Notes under the pieces: generated by a model
What the model was told of the DNA's origin: nothing
Database searches by the model: none
What the model saw: the letters and a program-made list of their open reading frames with translations, nothing else
Assembly (NCBI GenBank): GCA_025362495.1
Contig: JANYGI010000013.1
Coordinates: forward strand, 16,767-80,766
Reading direction: 5' to 3'
Length of the DNA: 64,000 nucleotides
Source: Byssovorax sp.
Lineage (GTDB): Bacteria > Myxococcota_A > Polyangia > Polyangiales > Polyangiaceae
In this document: piece by piece, positions 43,250-53,331 of the stretch
Position numbering within the stretch: position 1 is the stretch's first letter
Layout: the number at the start of each line of letters is the position of its first letter
Translations under genes and position numbers: made by a program

Positions 43250-46200
43250 ATGATCTCGCTCCGCACGCTGATTCGATCTTTCGGGCTGCTGGTCGTCGTC
43301 GCCCTGAGCCTCGTGATGTCGGCCGACTCGGCGGCCGCGCCTTGCCCGAATTGCCCGGAGCTTCCGCCGCAGCCACACGCGCTGGTGTGCCCGCCGGAGA
43401 AGCCGCTGTCGCCGCAAAGCGCCACGCTGGAACACACGCCGTCGGCCAAGTTCGGCAAGATCGCGGACGCGTTCTCGGTCTCCAGCACGGGCGACGCCGT
43501 CTACTCCATCTCGCTCAACGTCCCGCCGGGCCGGCTGGGCATGGAGCCGCACCTCTCGCTCGCCTACGACAGCGGTTCCGGTGAGGGGCCCTTCGGAACC
43601 GGCTTCGGCCTCGCCGGGCTATCATCGATTACCCGGTGCGCGAGCAACATTGCACAAGACCACCGGATCCGCGGGGTCCGGTACGACGCCGAGGACAACT
43701 TCTGCCTCGACGGTCTCCGCCTCGTTCCTGTCCCGGTAGGCAACGGGCATACGGTGTATGGATCACCCACGGGCGAATATCGTACCTTCCCGGATACGTT
43801 TCGTCGGGTTCAGGCCTTCGCCACGGCTGGGCCGGACAAGGGACCGCAGTTCTTCACGGTCGAGACGAAGTCCGGTCGGACCATCGAGTATGGCCGTGAT
43901 CCGATGTCGGGCTTCAACGGACGTGTGATGGGGAAAGACGGTGTGGTCCGCGCCTGGGCTGTGACGCTGGAGTCGGACCGGCACACCAACACGATCGCTT
44001 ATACCTACCGCAACGATCGGGAGTTCCCGGGCGACGGGCACACGATCACGCACGTACCGCTGCGAATCGACTACACCGGCAACACCGGGGCCGGCCTCGC
44101 GGCGACGCATGCCGTGGTGTTCGACACGTTCGACTACATCCAGCACGCGAGCGCGTTCACCGGCGGAATGCTCACGAATCACCGACTGGCCGTCTCCCGG
44201 ATCCGGATGCTCGGCCCCGGCGATGCGCCGGTGCGGATGTACAACCTCACCTGGAACACCGGCGTGAACGGGCGCAGCCGGATCGAGATGGTGCAGGAAT
44301 GTGCAGCGAGCTTGACGGACTGCCGCCCGTCGACGCGCCTGGCGTGGTTGGACCAGCCGGGGAACGGATTTACCGAGATCGACACCGGGATTACCTATCC
44401 CGGCCCGAAGCCGGGGGAGTGGTACGAAGACAACGAGTTCGACGGCAATACACCGCCGAACCCGATTCATCCACCGCACGACTATGAACTGGACATGTCG
44501 TACAAGTGGCTCATGGCGGACGTGACTGGAGATGGCCTGAGCGATCTCGTGATCACGCGCCTCGATCACCAGCCCGACAGCGATGTGGAGAGCTGGAAGG
44601 TTGCTGGCAATCTCGGCGGCCATCTCGGGACCTTGAATACGTGGCGAGAGACGGAGTTTCCCGCGCTTCTGGGTGCAGAAATTCCCCGGGCGAGCTACGC
44701 ATTTCAGGCGTTCAACATCGTGCCGATGGACGTCGATCACGACGGTCGCATGGATCTGCTCTATTACGATCCTACACTACCGGCCCAGGCGCTGCCGAAT
44801 ACGCCGCCTGGCAACGTCGTCAAGCAGCTCACGACGTTTGCGCAGACGATGCCATCGAAGTTCGATGAGCCGCAACCGACGTCGCTGGGAATTGCATCGC
44901 CTCAGCCTGGCCAGCGGTTCTCGGGCTCAGGAGTGCTGTACGCCGACATGAACGGCGACGGCATGCTCGACGCCATCACCTGCGAAGACAACGCGCCGCT
45001 TGCCCTCGGTGGCCATTCCACTGGAACGTGGCGCCTCCTCCTGTGGCGACCTGATTTGAAGGGTTTCGGTGTCGACCCTCAGCACCCTGACGAGGCGAAC
45101 ATCCCGATTGATGACCAGCGAGGCTGCTACCTCAAGAACTACATTCACGTCGTCGACGTGGATGGAGACGGTAAGGCCGAGCTTCTCATTCCGCCGACGG
45201 GTTATCCGCGCGAAGAGAGCAAGGTGCCTGGCGATCCCACGCAACTGCCGCCGCAATGCGTGAGCCCGTGCGAGTACCAAGCGATTCAGCGAGACAACGA
45301 CGCGTCTCAGCGCGATCTCGTGAGCTGGCGCCAGTACAATACAAAATTGAGCGCGCCGGACTGGTCGGTCGGCTCGGGTCGTGTGCTCTTCCTCGACGTC
45401 AATGGTGACGGCTTGGCGGATGCGGTGATGTCCAATCCGCCGTTCTGGGCATCTGCCGCCCCTGGACATCTCGTCACGTTCCTCAACACCGGCAACGGAT
45501 TTGCTCCCGTTGGTTTCCTGAGCATGTCCGCGCCGTTGAATTTGTTCCTGGCGACCGAGGACAGGTACCTCGAATTTTCAGCCACGCTCGATTTTGATGG
45601 TGACGGTCAGACCGACATTCTCGTCCCGATGCGAGCTAACGAGTGTTCGTCCGTGTCCGGTGGTCCCTCCTGCTGGGCCATCCTGAAGGCCGGTCCGTCG
45701 GGTAATGGACACCTGGGATTCATTCCCACGAACATCCCCTTCCAGGGTCTCTATAAGGACAACGAGATCGACAAACTTGTTGCCCTTGGCACCTATTACC
45801 AATCTTTCCGGCAGACGCTGATCCCCCGTGTCGCCGATCTCAACGGCGACGGTCGCCAGGACGTGGTCATCCCGAGCAACGGCACGTTCAAGCTCTTCCT
45901 CAACGAGGGGCCGGTGAACCTGCTCCACACCGTCACCGACGGCATGAACCCGCTCCTCACGGACAACGTCAACACTCCGCCGCAGGCCGGGTTCCTGCCG
46001 AACATCACGATCGACTACGGTTCCCTCGTCGACCATGCGACCACGGTCGGCTTCGGCCAGGACTCCCCGGAGGCCAGGAACGACACGTACCTGCCGCGGA
46101 GCGACATCGCGAATCCGCAGACGGACTGCGAGTATCCGCGCGCCTGCGTCGTCGGGCCGCGTCGCGTCGTCAAATCGTACGAGCTCAACAACGGCCAGAA

Positions 46201-49200
46201 TCAGGCGCGCACGATCACGATGCGCTACCGCAATGGCCGGTCACATCGCCTCGGTCGCGGCTTTCTCGGGTTTGGCATGGTGATCACCACGGACGAGGAC
46301 GGGCACACCGGGCACGCGGAGCTCTACGACACCGAGACCGAAGACGACACCCTTCTCAATACGTCCACCGTCCCGTCGTTTCCGATCACGGCGTTCCCCA
46401 ACGCGGGTCAGGTGGCCAGCTCCTTGAGCTGGGTGCTCGGGCTGCCGGAGGATCCAGACCATCCGTCGCTCCCTGTAGCGCGGATGCACTTCGTCAGCTC
46501 CGGTATCACGAAGAACTTCAGCACCTCGAAGCCCAGGCTGCTGGTCCCCACGAACAACAGCACCAGCTATTTCACGCTGGCGCAGCAGACGAAGACCGAG
46601 GACGTCGAGGCCGTTTATCTGGCGGCGGACGCGGACAAGCCTCTACCGGACTTCGTGGCCTACTACGGTGGAGGCCTCACGTATGCCGGCGGCGCCGTCG
46701 TTCCGTACTCCGTGGGCGCCAACAACCTGACGTACAAGGTGCTCGACATCACCGCGACCAGCGACGTCCTCCTGCACGATCCCGTGTCCGGCGCCGTCAC
46801 CAGTACGTCGAGCGCGACTGCCGGCATCGACGATATCCGGACGGTGTCGCGCGTCATCCAGAACGACCTGCCCACCTGGCGGCTCGGCGAAGTGACGAAC
46901 GAGACCGTTTGCAGCAAGGTGGCGTCGTCGAGTCGGTGTCTGGCGACCGACGCGACCTACGACGCGTTCGGCGACGTCCACACCGAGACGACCAGCGGCG
47001 GCGATCCCCAGGTGAGCGCACCCTTGCCCGCGCAGGCCACGACCACGTACACCCGGGATACTCTGGGCAATCTGACCAATGTCGAGGCCTTCGACCATGT
47101 CGATGGGCACCAGCGCGCGGCGTGCCTCGGCTACGACAGCCAGGGGCTGTTCCCTGTCGTCTTCGGCAATGCGGCGGGGCATTTCACGTACGTCGCCTAT
47201 GACGCTGTGCGAAGCGTACCCATCGTGGTCGAGGATCCCAACGCCATCAAGACCACCTGGACGCACGATTCGTTCGGTCGCACGGTGCAGGAGACTCGCG
47301 CCGACGGCTCGACGGACTTCATGACCACGCCCACGCCGACTGGCGGTCCGGGCGGGAACTGGTGGGCGCTGCATACCGAGACTCATGCGGTGATGCTGGG
47401 GCACAGCGGCGCCGATCTCGACAGCTTGGGGCGCACCGTACGCTCCTGGACCATGGCGCCGAATGGGATGGGCGTGACGACCTGCGACGACTCGAACCTG
47501 TGCGTGGCGAACGCCAAGATCGAGGAGAACGTCGTCTACGACTTCCTGGGCAGGGTCCAGCGCCGCTCCAAGCCGCACGTGGTCGGCGACGCGACGGGAG
47601 CGAGCATCGCCACCAAGTACGAGTATGACAACCTGGGCCGGGTGGCGTCGGTCGAGGCGCCATGGGGGGCCACGACCAAGAACAGCTACAAAGGCAACAC
47701 GGTGACGACGACCGGTCCGGGCACGTCGTCGACCTCCGTGAACGACGCGTGGGGCCGACCGACGAAGATCATGGATGGTCTCCTCCACACGACGGGGTAC
47801 ACGTACGCGCACTTTGGCGGCTTGCTCACCGTGACACCGCCGGGCAACACGCCGATCACGACGCAGCGGGATGCGTTCGGCCGCGTCATCGCGGAGACCG
47901 ATCCCGATCGCGGTTTGACGGCGATTGCCTACGATGGTTTCGGTGAGCGAGTCAGAGTCATCGACGGCGAGCACACGGAGTTCTACGATTATGATGTACT
48001 CGGGCGGATGGTCGTCAAGACCGACGATGTCGGGCAAACGATCTGGAACTACGACGATCCGCAGAAGGGCCTCGGCCGGCTCTCGGACGTCGTCAACCCG
48101 GAGGGGATTACCAGGAGCTACACCTACGAAGGTCTGGGCCAGGCGGGCGTCGGCCAGATCCACTCGGTGCAGCTCACCGCGGGCGCAGACTCGCTGACGA
48201 CCACGCTCGACTATGACGCCTATGGTCGTCTCGCGACGATCACCTCGCCCCCTGCGCTCGGGCAGGCGTTCCGCGTGCGCCGGGACTACGACGACAATGG
48301 CAACCTGCTCAGCGTGAAGGACGACGTGAACCTGGCGAGCGCCCCTTACTGGGAGCTCACGCAGGTCAACGGCGCGGGGCAAACGACGCAGGAGCACATG
48401 AACGGGGGCTCGCTGGTCACGACCCGCTCTTACTCTTCCGACAAGAGCACCCTCGAGCACATCCTCACCACCGGCAACGCGGCTACCAAGGTGCAGGATC
48501 TCGCGTACACCTACGATGACCGGCTGAACATGAAGAGCCGGATCGACGGGCTCCAGCTCGTCGTCGGGGCGCCGCTCGGAGAGCATTTCACCCACGACGC
48601 CCTGGACCGGCTCACATGCAGCTGGATCGATACATCGTGCAAAGCCGGGCCGGGGGTGACGTGCCCTTGCAACCAGGAAGTGACGTACCAGGACAACGGC
48701 AACATCGACAAGAAGTCGGACGCCGGGCTGTACATCTACGATCACGATCACCCCCACGCGGCGCAGTTCGTCGGCGACTCGGAGTACGGTTACGACCACG
48801 TCGGGAACCAGACCACGCGGCCGAACCTGACGGTCGAGTACACGCCCTTCGATTTGCCCTCGAAGTACACGACCATCGACGGCGTCGAGACTTTCCTGGA
48901 GTACGACGGCGGACAGACGCGCGTCCGCAAGACGACGAAATTCGACGAGACCCTCTACTTCGGCGACTACGAGCGAGTGACTCACGCTGGGTTGGTCGAG
49001 CACCGCTATTCGGTGCGTTCGGACGAGCGGGTCGTCGCCATCGTGACGCGGAAGAGCCAGGATCCCGTGGGCTCGCCCGGAACGCGGGCGTACCTTCACG
49101 TCGATCACGTCGGCTCGGTCGAGAAGGTGACCGACGCCTCGGGGACGATCTTGGAGCGCCGAAGCTACGATGCCTTCGGCGCGAAGCGGAACCCGGACTG

Positions 49201-50341
49201 GACCTCGAAGGTGGCGCCGGCGATGTCGACGACCACGGCTGGCTACACGGGCCACGAGGATGAAGACGTCCTCGGCCTCGTAAACATGAAAGGGAGGATC
49301 TATGATCCGCGAATCGCGCGGTTCTTGTCGACGGATCCGCTGGTGTCGCATCCGGGCTTCAGCCAGAGCTGGAATCCGTACAGCTATGTGATGAACAGCC
49401 CGCTGAAGTTCGTGGATCCGACTGGTTTCGTGCAGTGCTGGGCGAACACCGGAGGGGTGGATCTGTATTGCGATTTCGACGCCAATACGCCCGCCGCTCC
49501 GTCGGCGCCTTCAAGAGACTCTTCGGTGGATTCTCGTCCTGGTTCCGATTCCGAACACATAGCTCCAGCTGGCAACAAGGATTCTGGAGCTCCACAGGAA
49601 GATCAGCGCGTCGATAGAAACAACTCCGCGAGTCACTTTGCTTTTGTCTACGGCAAGACGCTTGGCGGCGACTATGGGAAGGGCGTAGTCGGTACAGTTG
49701 TCGATACCGAGTTGATGATCTTCACGCTCGGGATGTGGGGCGGTGGAAAGGTAATCTACCGTATCGTCAAGGGCGCAGTTCACGGAGGAGCTGGAGGCGC
49801 GGTCAGGGCCTACGCCGAAGGGCTCCCGGTGGTGGGCGAAGCGATCTCACTGCACGATACGTATTCGGCTCAGGCAAATTGGGGGAAGGCGACTTCTGCC
49901 GATATTGCCACGGCAATGGGGCATGCGACGATACCGACGCTCTCGCTCGGCGCGACGGCAGTAGGCATCGGTAGCGGGCTCATCAAGGGCTCGTTGGCCA
50001 AGCCCGCTCTCGAGGGGGACCCGTGGAGCCCGGCGGAGGTGGTGCGTCGTCAAAATGGCGGCGCGAAGCCCATATACCATGTGAATCCGGCGCATGGTCC
50101 TGGGCCCACTCTTCGACCGGGCAAGACGCCGCTTCCCGCCGACGCAGCGGAAGTATTCCTACGTGCTGTTCCCGATCATCCCGTTTCGCCCGACGCCTGG
50201 TACGGCAAAAACGCCGCCGGACAAATTTATCGCTATTCGCTGCGTAACGATGGTACGGCGCATTATAGCGGTACTGATGGAGTGGGGTCCGGAATCCGCA
50301 ATATCACGGACTACGCCCGTGACCTACTGGAGGAAGAGTAG
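43250..50341 (+). CDS. Secreted SpvB/FG-GAP/RHS-repeat toxin
   Basis: A 2363-residue polymorphic toxin. I chose the ATG at 43250, nine bases after GGAG; it starts a Sec signal (MISLRTLIRSFGLLVVVALSL ... SAAA). In order: SpvB-like domain (about 65-160, SLAYDSGSGEGPFGTGFGL), seven calcium-loop FG-GAP repeats (about 425-890, such as DVNGDGLAD), TcdB-middle-like region, some 700 residues of YD repeats, and the RHS core ending GRIYDP...DPLV...NPYSYVMNSPLKFVDPTGF (about 2060). The last 300 residues are variable: hydrophobic linker helices, then a toxin-like end with YHVNPAHGPG, AWYGKNAAGQIYRYS and HYSGTDGVG. This tail and the next gene have visibly lower GC than the core, as expected for an exchanged tip. 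Toxin activity not recognised. Confidence 0.9.
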   Translation: MISLRTLIRSFGLLVVVALSLVMSADSAAAPCPNCPELPPQPHALVCPPEKPLSPQSATLEHTPSAKFGKIADAFSVSSTGDAVYSISLNVPPGRLGMEPHLSLAYDSGSGEGPFGTGFGLAGLSSITRCASNIAQDHRIRGVRYDAEDNFCLDGLRLVPVPVGNGHTVYGSPTGEYRTFPDTFRRVQAFATAGPDKGPQFFTVETKSGRTIEYGRDPMSGFNGRVMGKDGVVRAWAVTLESDRHTNTIAYTYRNDREFPGDGHTITHVPLRIDYTGNTGAGLAATHAVVFDTFDYIQHASAFTGGMLTNHRLAVSRIRMLGPGDAPVRMYNLTWNTGVNGRSRIEMVQECAASLTDCRPSTRLAWLDQPGNGFTEIDTGITYPGPKPGEWYEDNEFDGNTPPNPIHPPHDYELDMSYKWLMADVTGDGLSDLVITRLDHQPDSDVESWKVAGNLGGHLGTLNTWRETEFPALLGAEIPRASYAFQAFNIVPMDVDHDGRMDLLYYDPTLPAQALPNTPPGNVVKQLTTFAQTMPSKFDEPQPTSLGIASPQPGQRFSGSGVLYADMNGDGMLDAITCEDNAPLALGGHSTGTWRLLLWRPDLKGFGVDPQHPDEANIPIDDQRGCYLKNYIHVVDVDGDGKAELLIPPTGYPREESKVPGDPTQLPPQCVSPCEYQAIQRDNDASQRDLVSWRQYNTKLSAPDWSVGSGRVLFLDVNGDGLADAVMSNPPFWASAAPGHLVTFLNTGNGFAPVGFLSMSAPLNLFLATEDRYLEFSATLDFDGDGQTDILVPMRANECSSVSGGPSCWAILKAGPSGNGHLGFIPTNIPFQGLYKDNEIDKLVALGTYYQSFRQTLIPRVADLNGDGRQDVVIPSNGTFKLFLNEGPVNLLHTVTDGMNPLLTDNVNTPPQAGFLPNITIDYGSLVDHATTVGFGQDSPEARNDTYLPRSDIANPQTDCEYPRACVVGPRRVVKSYELNNGQNQARTITMRYRNGRSHRLGRGFLGFGMVITTDEDGHTGHAELYDTETEDDTLLNTSTVPSFPITAFPNAGQVASSLSWVLGLPEDPDHPSLPVARMHFVSSGITKNFSTSKPRLLVPTNNSTSYFTLAQQTKTEDVEAVYLAADADKPLPDFVAYYGGGLTYAGGAVVPYSVGANNLTYKVLDITATSDVLLHDPVSGAVTSTSSATAGIDDIRTVSRVIQNDLPTWRLGEVTNETVCSKVASSSRCLATDATYDAFGDVHTETTSGGDPQVSAPLPAQATTTYTRDTLGNLTNVEAFDHVDGHQRAACLGYDSQGLFPVVFGNAAGHFTYVAYDAVRSVPIVVEDPNAIKTTWTHDSFGRTVQETRADGSTDFMTTPTPTGGPGGNWWALHTETHAVMLGHSGADLDSLGRTVRSWTMAPNGMGVTTCDDSNLCVANAKIEENVVYDFLGRVQRRSKPHVVGDATGASIATKYEYDNLGRVASVEAPWGATTKNSYKGNTVTTTGPGTSSTSVNDAWGRPTKIMDGLLHTTGYTYAHFGGLLTVTPPGNTPITTQRDAFGRVIAETDPDRGLTAIAYDGFGERVRVIDGEHTEFYDYDVLGRMVVKTDDVGQTIWNYDDPQKGLGRLSDVVNPEGITRSYTYEGLGQAGVGQIHSVQLTAGADSLTTTLDYDAYGRLATITSPPALGQAFRVRRDYDDNGNLLSVKDDVNLASAPYWELTQVNGAGQTTQEHMNGGSLVTTRSYSSDKSTLEHILTTGNAATKVQDLAYTYDDRLNMKSRIDGLQLVVGAPLGEHFTHDALDRLTCSWIDTSCKAGPGVTCPCNQEVTYQDNGNIDKKSDAGLYIYDHDHPHAAQFVGDSEYGYDHVGNQTTRPNLTVEYTPFDLPSKYTTIDGVETFLEYDGGQTRVRKTTKFDETLYFGDYERVTHAGLVEHRYSVRSDERVVAIVTRKSQDPVGSPGTRAYLHVDHVGSVEKVTDASGTILERRSYDAFGAKRNPDWTSKVAPAMSTTTAGYTGHEDEDVLGLVNMKGRIYDPRIARFLSTDPLVSHPGFSQSWNPYSYVMNSPLKFVDPTGFVQCWANTGGVDLYCDFDANTPAAPSAPSRDSSVDSRPGSDSEHIAPAGNKDSGAPQEDQRVDRNNSASHFAFVYGKTLGGDYGKGVVGTVVDTELMIFTLGMWGGGKVIYRIVKGAVHGGAGGAVRAYAEGLPVVGEAISLHDTYSAQANWGKATSADIATAMGHATIPTLSLGATAVGIGSGLIKGSLAKPALEGDPWSPAEVVRRQNGGAKPIYHVNPAHGPGPTLRPGKTPLPADAAEVFLRAVPDHPVSPDAWYGKNAAGQIYRYSLRNDGTAHYSGTDGVGSGIRNITDYARDLLEEE

Positions 50342-50343
50342 CT

Positions 50344-50853
50344 GTGATTGTCGGAGATAAGAGTCGTTTTGCGATCGAGGCCGAGCCCGATTCGTTTGTG
50401 GACGGCTGGATTCTTGGGCATTTTCGATTCTGGATTGATGGCGAACAGGTCGGCGACTGGGGTGATGTTGCCGACCTCAAGGGTTGTTTATGGTGGCTTC
50501 GAGATTTTCAGGCGGTCCCTCGTGACCGGTTTGACGCGAAACTTGTTGGTCTCGCTCCTGACACTATCTTCCATCTACTGTACGACGCCGCTCTGGGGCC
50601 CCGTGCAATAAGCGATCCGGCAATGCAGCCGATTCCAGATGCGGTTCCTCGCTTCCACCTGAGAAGGTTGGGTATGTCGTCGTTCGAGCAGTTCGACCTA
50701 CTGCTGATCAAGGACGACCTCGGGCGCGAAAGACTTCTCTGGAAGGCGGCCGATTCTGCGTTGATTCATGAGTTCACATTCGAGCCTAACGAGATGGAAG
50801 TAGTAGCGGGACAGTTCTGCGAGCAGTTCGAAAAGTTGTACGTGTCGAACTAG
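50344..50853 (+). CDS. Immunity protein of the RHS toxin (Imm42-like)
   Basis: A 169-residue cytoplasmic protein starting at a GTG two bases after the RHS stop. The opening VGDKSRFAIEAE and FRFWIDGEQVGDW resemble the Imm42 immunity family. Its composition is distinctly AT-richer than the surroundings. Position, size and composition fit the specific antidote to the RHS C-terminal domain, which would require the toxin tip to act in the cytoplasm. The family match is from memory of the motif and should be treated as tentative. Confidence 0.75.
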   Translation: MIVGDKSRFAIEAEPDSFVDGWILGHFRFWIDGEQVGDWGDVADLKGCLWWLRDFQAVPRDRFDAKLVGLAPDTIFHLLYDAALGPRAISDPAMQPIPDAVPRFHLRRLGMSSFEQFDLLLIKDDLGRERLLWKAADSALIHEFTFEPNEMEVVAGQFCEQFEKLYVSN

Positions 50854-50963
50854 TGCCGCGTCTCGCGACAGTCATCTCGCAGGCTGCGCAGAGAACGGCG
50901 CCGGGGCGGCCTTGGATGTGAATTGCTTACCAAATAGGCGATGAAAGCAGAGAACTCGCGTTA

Positions 50964-52085
50964 ATGATTGTCCCGAGCAACGGCTTCTTCTTGGCTACTG
51001 CCCTCCTTCTCGCATTTGCGGAGATTGGCTGCGGTTCCGTCGTCACCGACGACCGAGCCACGAGCAGCGCGAACGCCTCCTCTGCCACCGGGGCCGGCGG
51101 CGCCTTCGCCGGGACCGGCTTTGCCGCCGGCGGCGCAGCCACTGGCGGCACTGGCGGCTCCAGCGCGCCCGCCGACTGCACGGCCCCGACCGTCATCGTG
51201 CTCGCCAAGAACCAGGTACGCCCGATGGCCATCGCCGTCGATGCCACCAACGTCTACTGGGTGAGTCACGGCGCCGAGAAGGTCGACACCACGCATGTCT
51301 TCACCATCCCGAAGTCCGGCGGAGCGCCGGTGGAGATCGCCTCGACGGTGGGTGTGTCGCACAGCGTCTTCGTCGACGCCGCCCGCGTCTACTGGGATGG
51401 TTCGGCGGCCGAGGGGGGCGTCCCCCACATGGCCAGGGTCTACAGCGTACCCAAGGCCGGTGGCGTGGTGGGGCAGTTCTTCGACTCGAAGACGGTGTTT
51501 CACTCCGTCACGATGGATGAAGCCAGCGTCTACTGGGAGACCGAGGAGGGGAAGATCCAGAGCGTCCCCAAGTCCAGCGGCTCGCCCACCCTCATCGTCG
51601 ACGCCAGCCAGCCTGTCGACGACTATGCGCTTGCCGTGGACGAGGCCCACGTCTACTGGAGGAAGCCTGGCACGACCATGCTGATGTCGTCGCCGAAGCT
51701 GGGTGGGGCGCCAAAGGTCCTCGCGGACCACGTCGGGATTGGAGACATCGCCGTCGATGCTACGCAGCTCTTCTTGCCACCCTACGTGGCCGGCACCGGC
51801 GACGTGTTCGTCATGCCGAAGGGCGGAGGCACCCCGGTCAAGATCATCGACGATCCGCGCCTGAGCTACGGTCTCACGTCCCATGGCGGTTGCCTGTACT
51901 GGGCCTCCATGCCGCTCTCGGCGGGTGACCACGAGGAGATCCACGCTGCTCCGAAGGCCGGCGGGGATCCCATCGTGATCTTCAAGGCGGACGGCGATTC
52001 CGCGGTCTACCATGTTGCGGCGGACGAGAGCGGCGTCTACTCCGCGGAGCAAATTTCAGGGACCATCGCGAAAGCAATCAAGTAA
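50964..52085 (+). CDS. Lipoprotein, probable seven-bladed beta-propeller
   Basis: A 373-residue lipoprotein (lipobox AEIGC) with an Ala/Gly/Ser linker, then seven repeats of about 45 residues each centred on a phrase like IAVDATNVYW (variants VFVDAARVYW, VTMDEASVYW, LAVDEAHVYW, ADESGVYS). The repeat count and the strand pattern suggest a seven-bladed propeller. Closely related to the next gene, 39 bases downstream. No catalytic residues recognised; binding or adhesion at the cell surface is a guess. Confidence 0.82.
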   Translation: MIVPSNGFFLATALLLAFAEIGCGSVVTDDRATSSANASSATGAGGAFAGTGFAAGGAATGGTGGSSAPADCTAPTVIVLAKNQVRPMAIAVDATNVYWVSHGAEKVDTTHVFTIPKSGGAPVEIASTVGVSHSVFVDAARVYWDGSAAEGGVPHMARVYSVPKAGGVVGQFFDSKTVFHSVTMDEASVYWETEEGKIQSVPKSSGSPTLIVDASQPVDDYALAVDEAHVYWRKPGTTMLMSSPKLGGAPKVLADHVGIGDIAVDATQLFLPPYVAGTGDVFVMPKGGGTPVKIIDDPRLSYGLTSHGGCLYWASMPLSAGDHEEIHAAPKAGGDPIVIFKADGDSAVYHVAADESGVYSAEQISGTIAKAIK

Positions 52086-52124
52086 GCTCGGGCAGGTGAT
52101 CCGCTCGATCGTTCAGGAGTTGTC

Positions 52125-53285
52125 ATGAATGCGTGTGGCGCTGTGCGTGGTTTGTCGCGATCAATCCTCACGACGTCGGTCCTCGCGCTGATCGCGACGG
52201 GCTGCGGCTCCGTCGTCGTCGACGACCGGGGCGCCGGCAGCGGGAATGTTTTCTCCACCGGAGCCGGAGGCGGCTCCGCCGGCTCGGCCTCCGGCGGCAC
52301 CGGCTCGGCCTCCAGCGGCAGTGGAGGCGCCAGTGGCGTCAACGACTGCACGGCCCCGAACATCACCCAGCTCGCGTCCGGGCAAAAGGAGCCTTTCACG
52401 ATCGCCGTCGACGCCACCAACGTCTACTGGGGAGACGCCCTGCCCGTGACCGGACCCGACGCCGTGGCTCGCATCTTCACCGTCCCGAAGGCCGGCGGCA
52501 TCGCGACGGAGATCGCCACGACGAAGGGCATTCTTGCTTCGGTTCTGGTGGACGACACCAACGTCTACTGGGCGGTCAACGAATACAAGGCGTCACCGCC
52601 CACGGGCAACCTTTACTCCATGCCCAAAGCGGGTGGTCCGGTGACGACGGTATTCAGCTCGAAGTCCCCGAACCTCCTTTCGCTCACCATGGACGAGAGC
52701 CGGTTCTACTGGGTGAATAATGGCGGGCTCCTCGTGAGCGTCTCCAAGTCCGGTGGGGAGACCACGCTCCTCGCCGAGAACGCGGAGCCCGTGGTGGGCC
52801 ACACTATCGTCGTTGACCAGGATCGCGTCTACTGGAAGAGCTCGAGTTTTCAGTTGATGGCGACGTCCAAGCTGGTGGGCGGTGATGCCCAGGCGTTGAC
52901 GGGGCTCGACATGACGCAGGGGGATTTCACCATCGACGATGCCCTGGCATTCTGGGTCTCGGTCCCCTGGGGCCCTGGAGAGCAGGTCGACACCATCTTC
53001 ACGACTCCGAAGAGCGGCGGGGCGGCCGTGTCCGTTTTTCACCAGGCGCACGGTGCGGGTGAGTTGCGGCAATTCGGTCCGTGCCTGTACTGGCGAACCC
53101 CAGCTCCGTCGTCCGATGTCTCCTGGTCGCTGAGTGCCGCGCTCAAGGGTGGAGGGGAGCCGATCGTGCTCGTCCAGCAGGGGGACGGGCTGGGCGGCGA
53201 GGTGCAAGCCGCCTACACCGTGGATGCCAGCGGCGTGTACTGGGTAGATCGCTACTCGGGCACCGTGATGAAAGCGACAAAGTAA
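52125..53285 (+). CDS. Lipoprotein, seven-bladed beta-propeller paralogue
   Basis: A 386-residue lipoprotein (lipobox ATGC, then a Gly/Ser/Thr linker). Seven repeats of the same VDxTNVYW type as in the preceding gene (IAVDATNVYWGD, VLVDDTNVYWAV, LTMDESRFYWVN, IVVDQDRVYWKS, YTVDASGVYWVD). A good ribosome site, AGGAG, precedes the ATG. The pair arose by tandem duplication but has diverged considerably. Function unknown. Confidence 0.82.
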   Translation: MNACGAVRGLSRSILTTSVLALIATGCGSVVVDDRGAGSGNVFSTGAGGGSAGSASGGTGSASSGSGGASGVNDCTAPNITQLASGQKEPFTIAVDATNVYWGDALPVTGPDAVARIFTVPKAGGIATEIATTKGILASVLVDDTNVYWAVNEYKASPPTGNLYSMPKAGGPVTTVFSSKSPNLLSLTMDESRFYWVNNGGLLVSVSKSGGETTLLAENAEPVVGHTIVVDQDRVYWKSSSFQLMATSKLVGGDAQALTGLDMTQGDFTIDDALAFWVSVPWGPGEQVDTIFTTPKSGGAAVSVFHQAHGAGELRQFGPCLYWRTPAPSSDVSWSLSAALKGGGEPIVLVQQGDGLGGEVQAAYTVDASGVYWVDRYSGTVMKATK

Positions 53286-53331
53286 GCCCGCGCGGCAGCC
53301 GGTCGCGCGCTGCCCCGCCCGGCTCCGGCGC

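Noticed and set aside
46643..49351. 902-codon minus-strand frame opposite the RHS gene
   Set aside because: Mirror of the YD-repeat region; composition is Arg/Val-rich and it lacks any recognisable domain.
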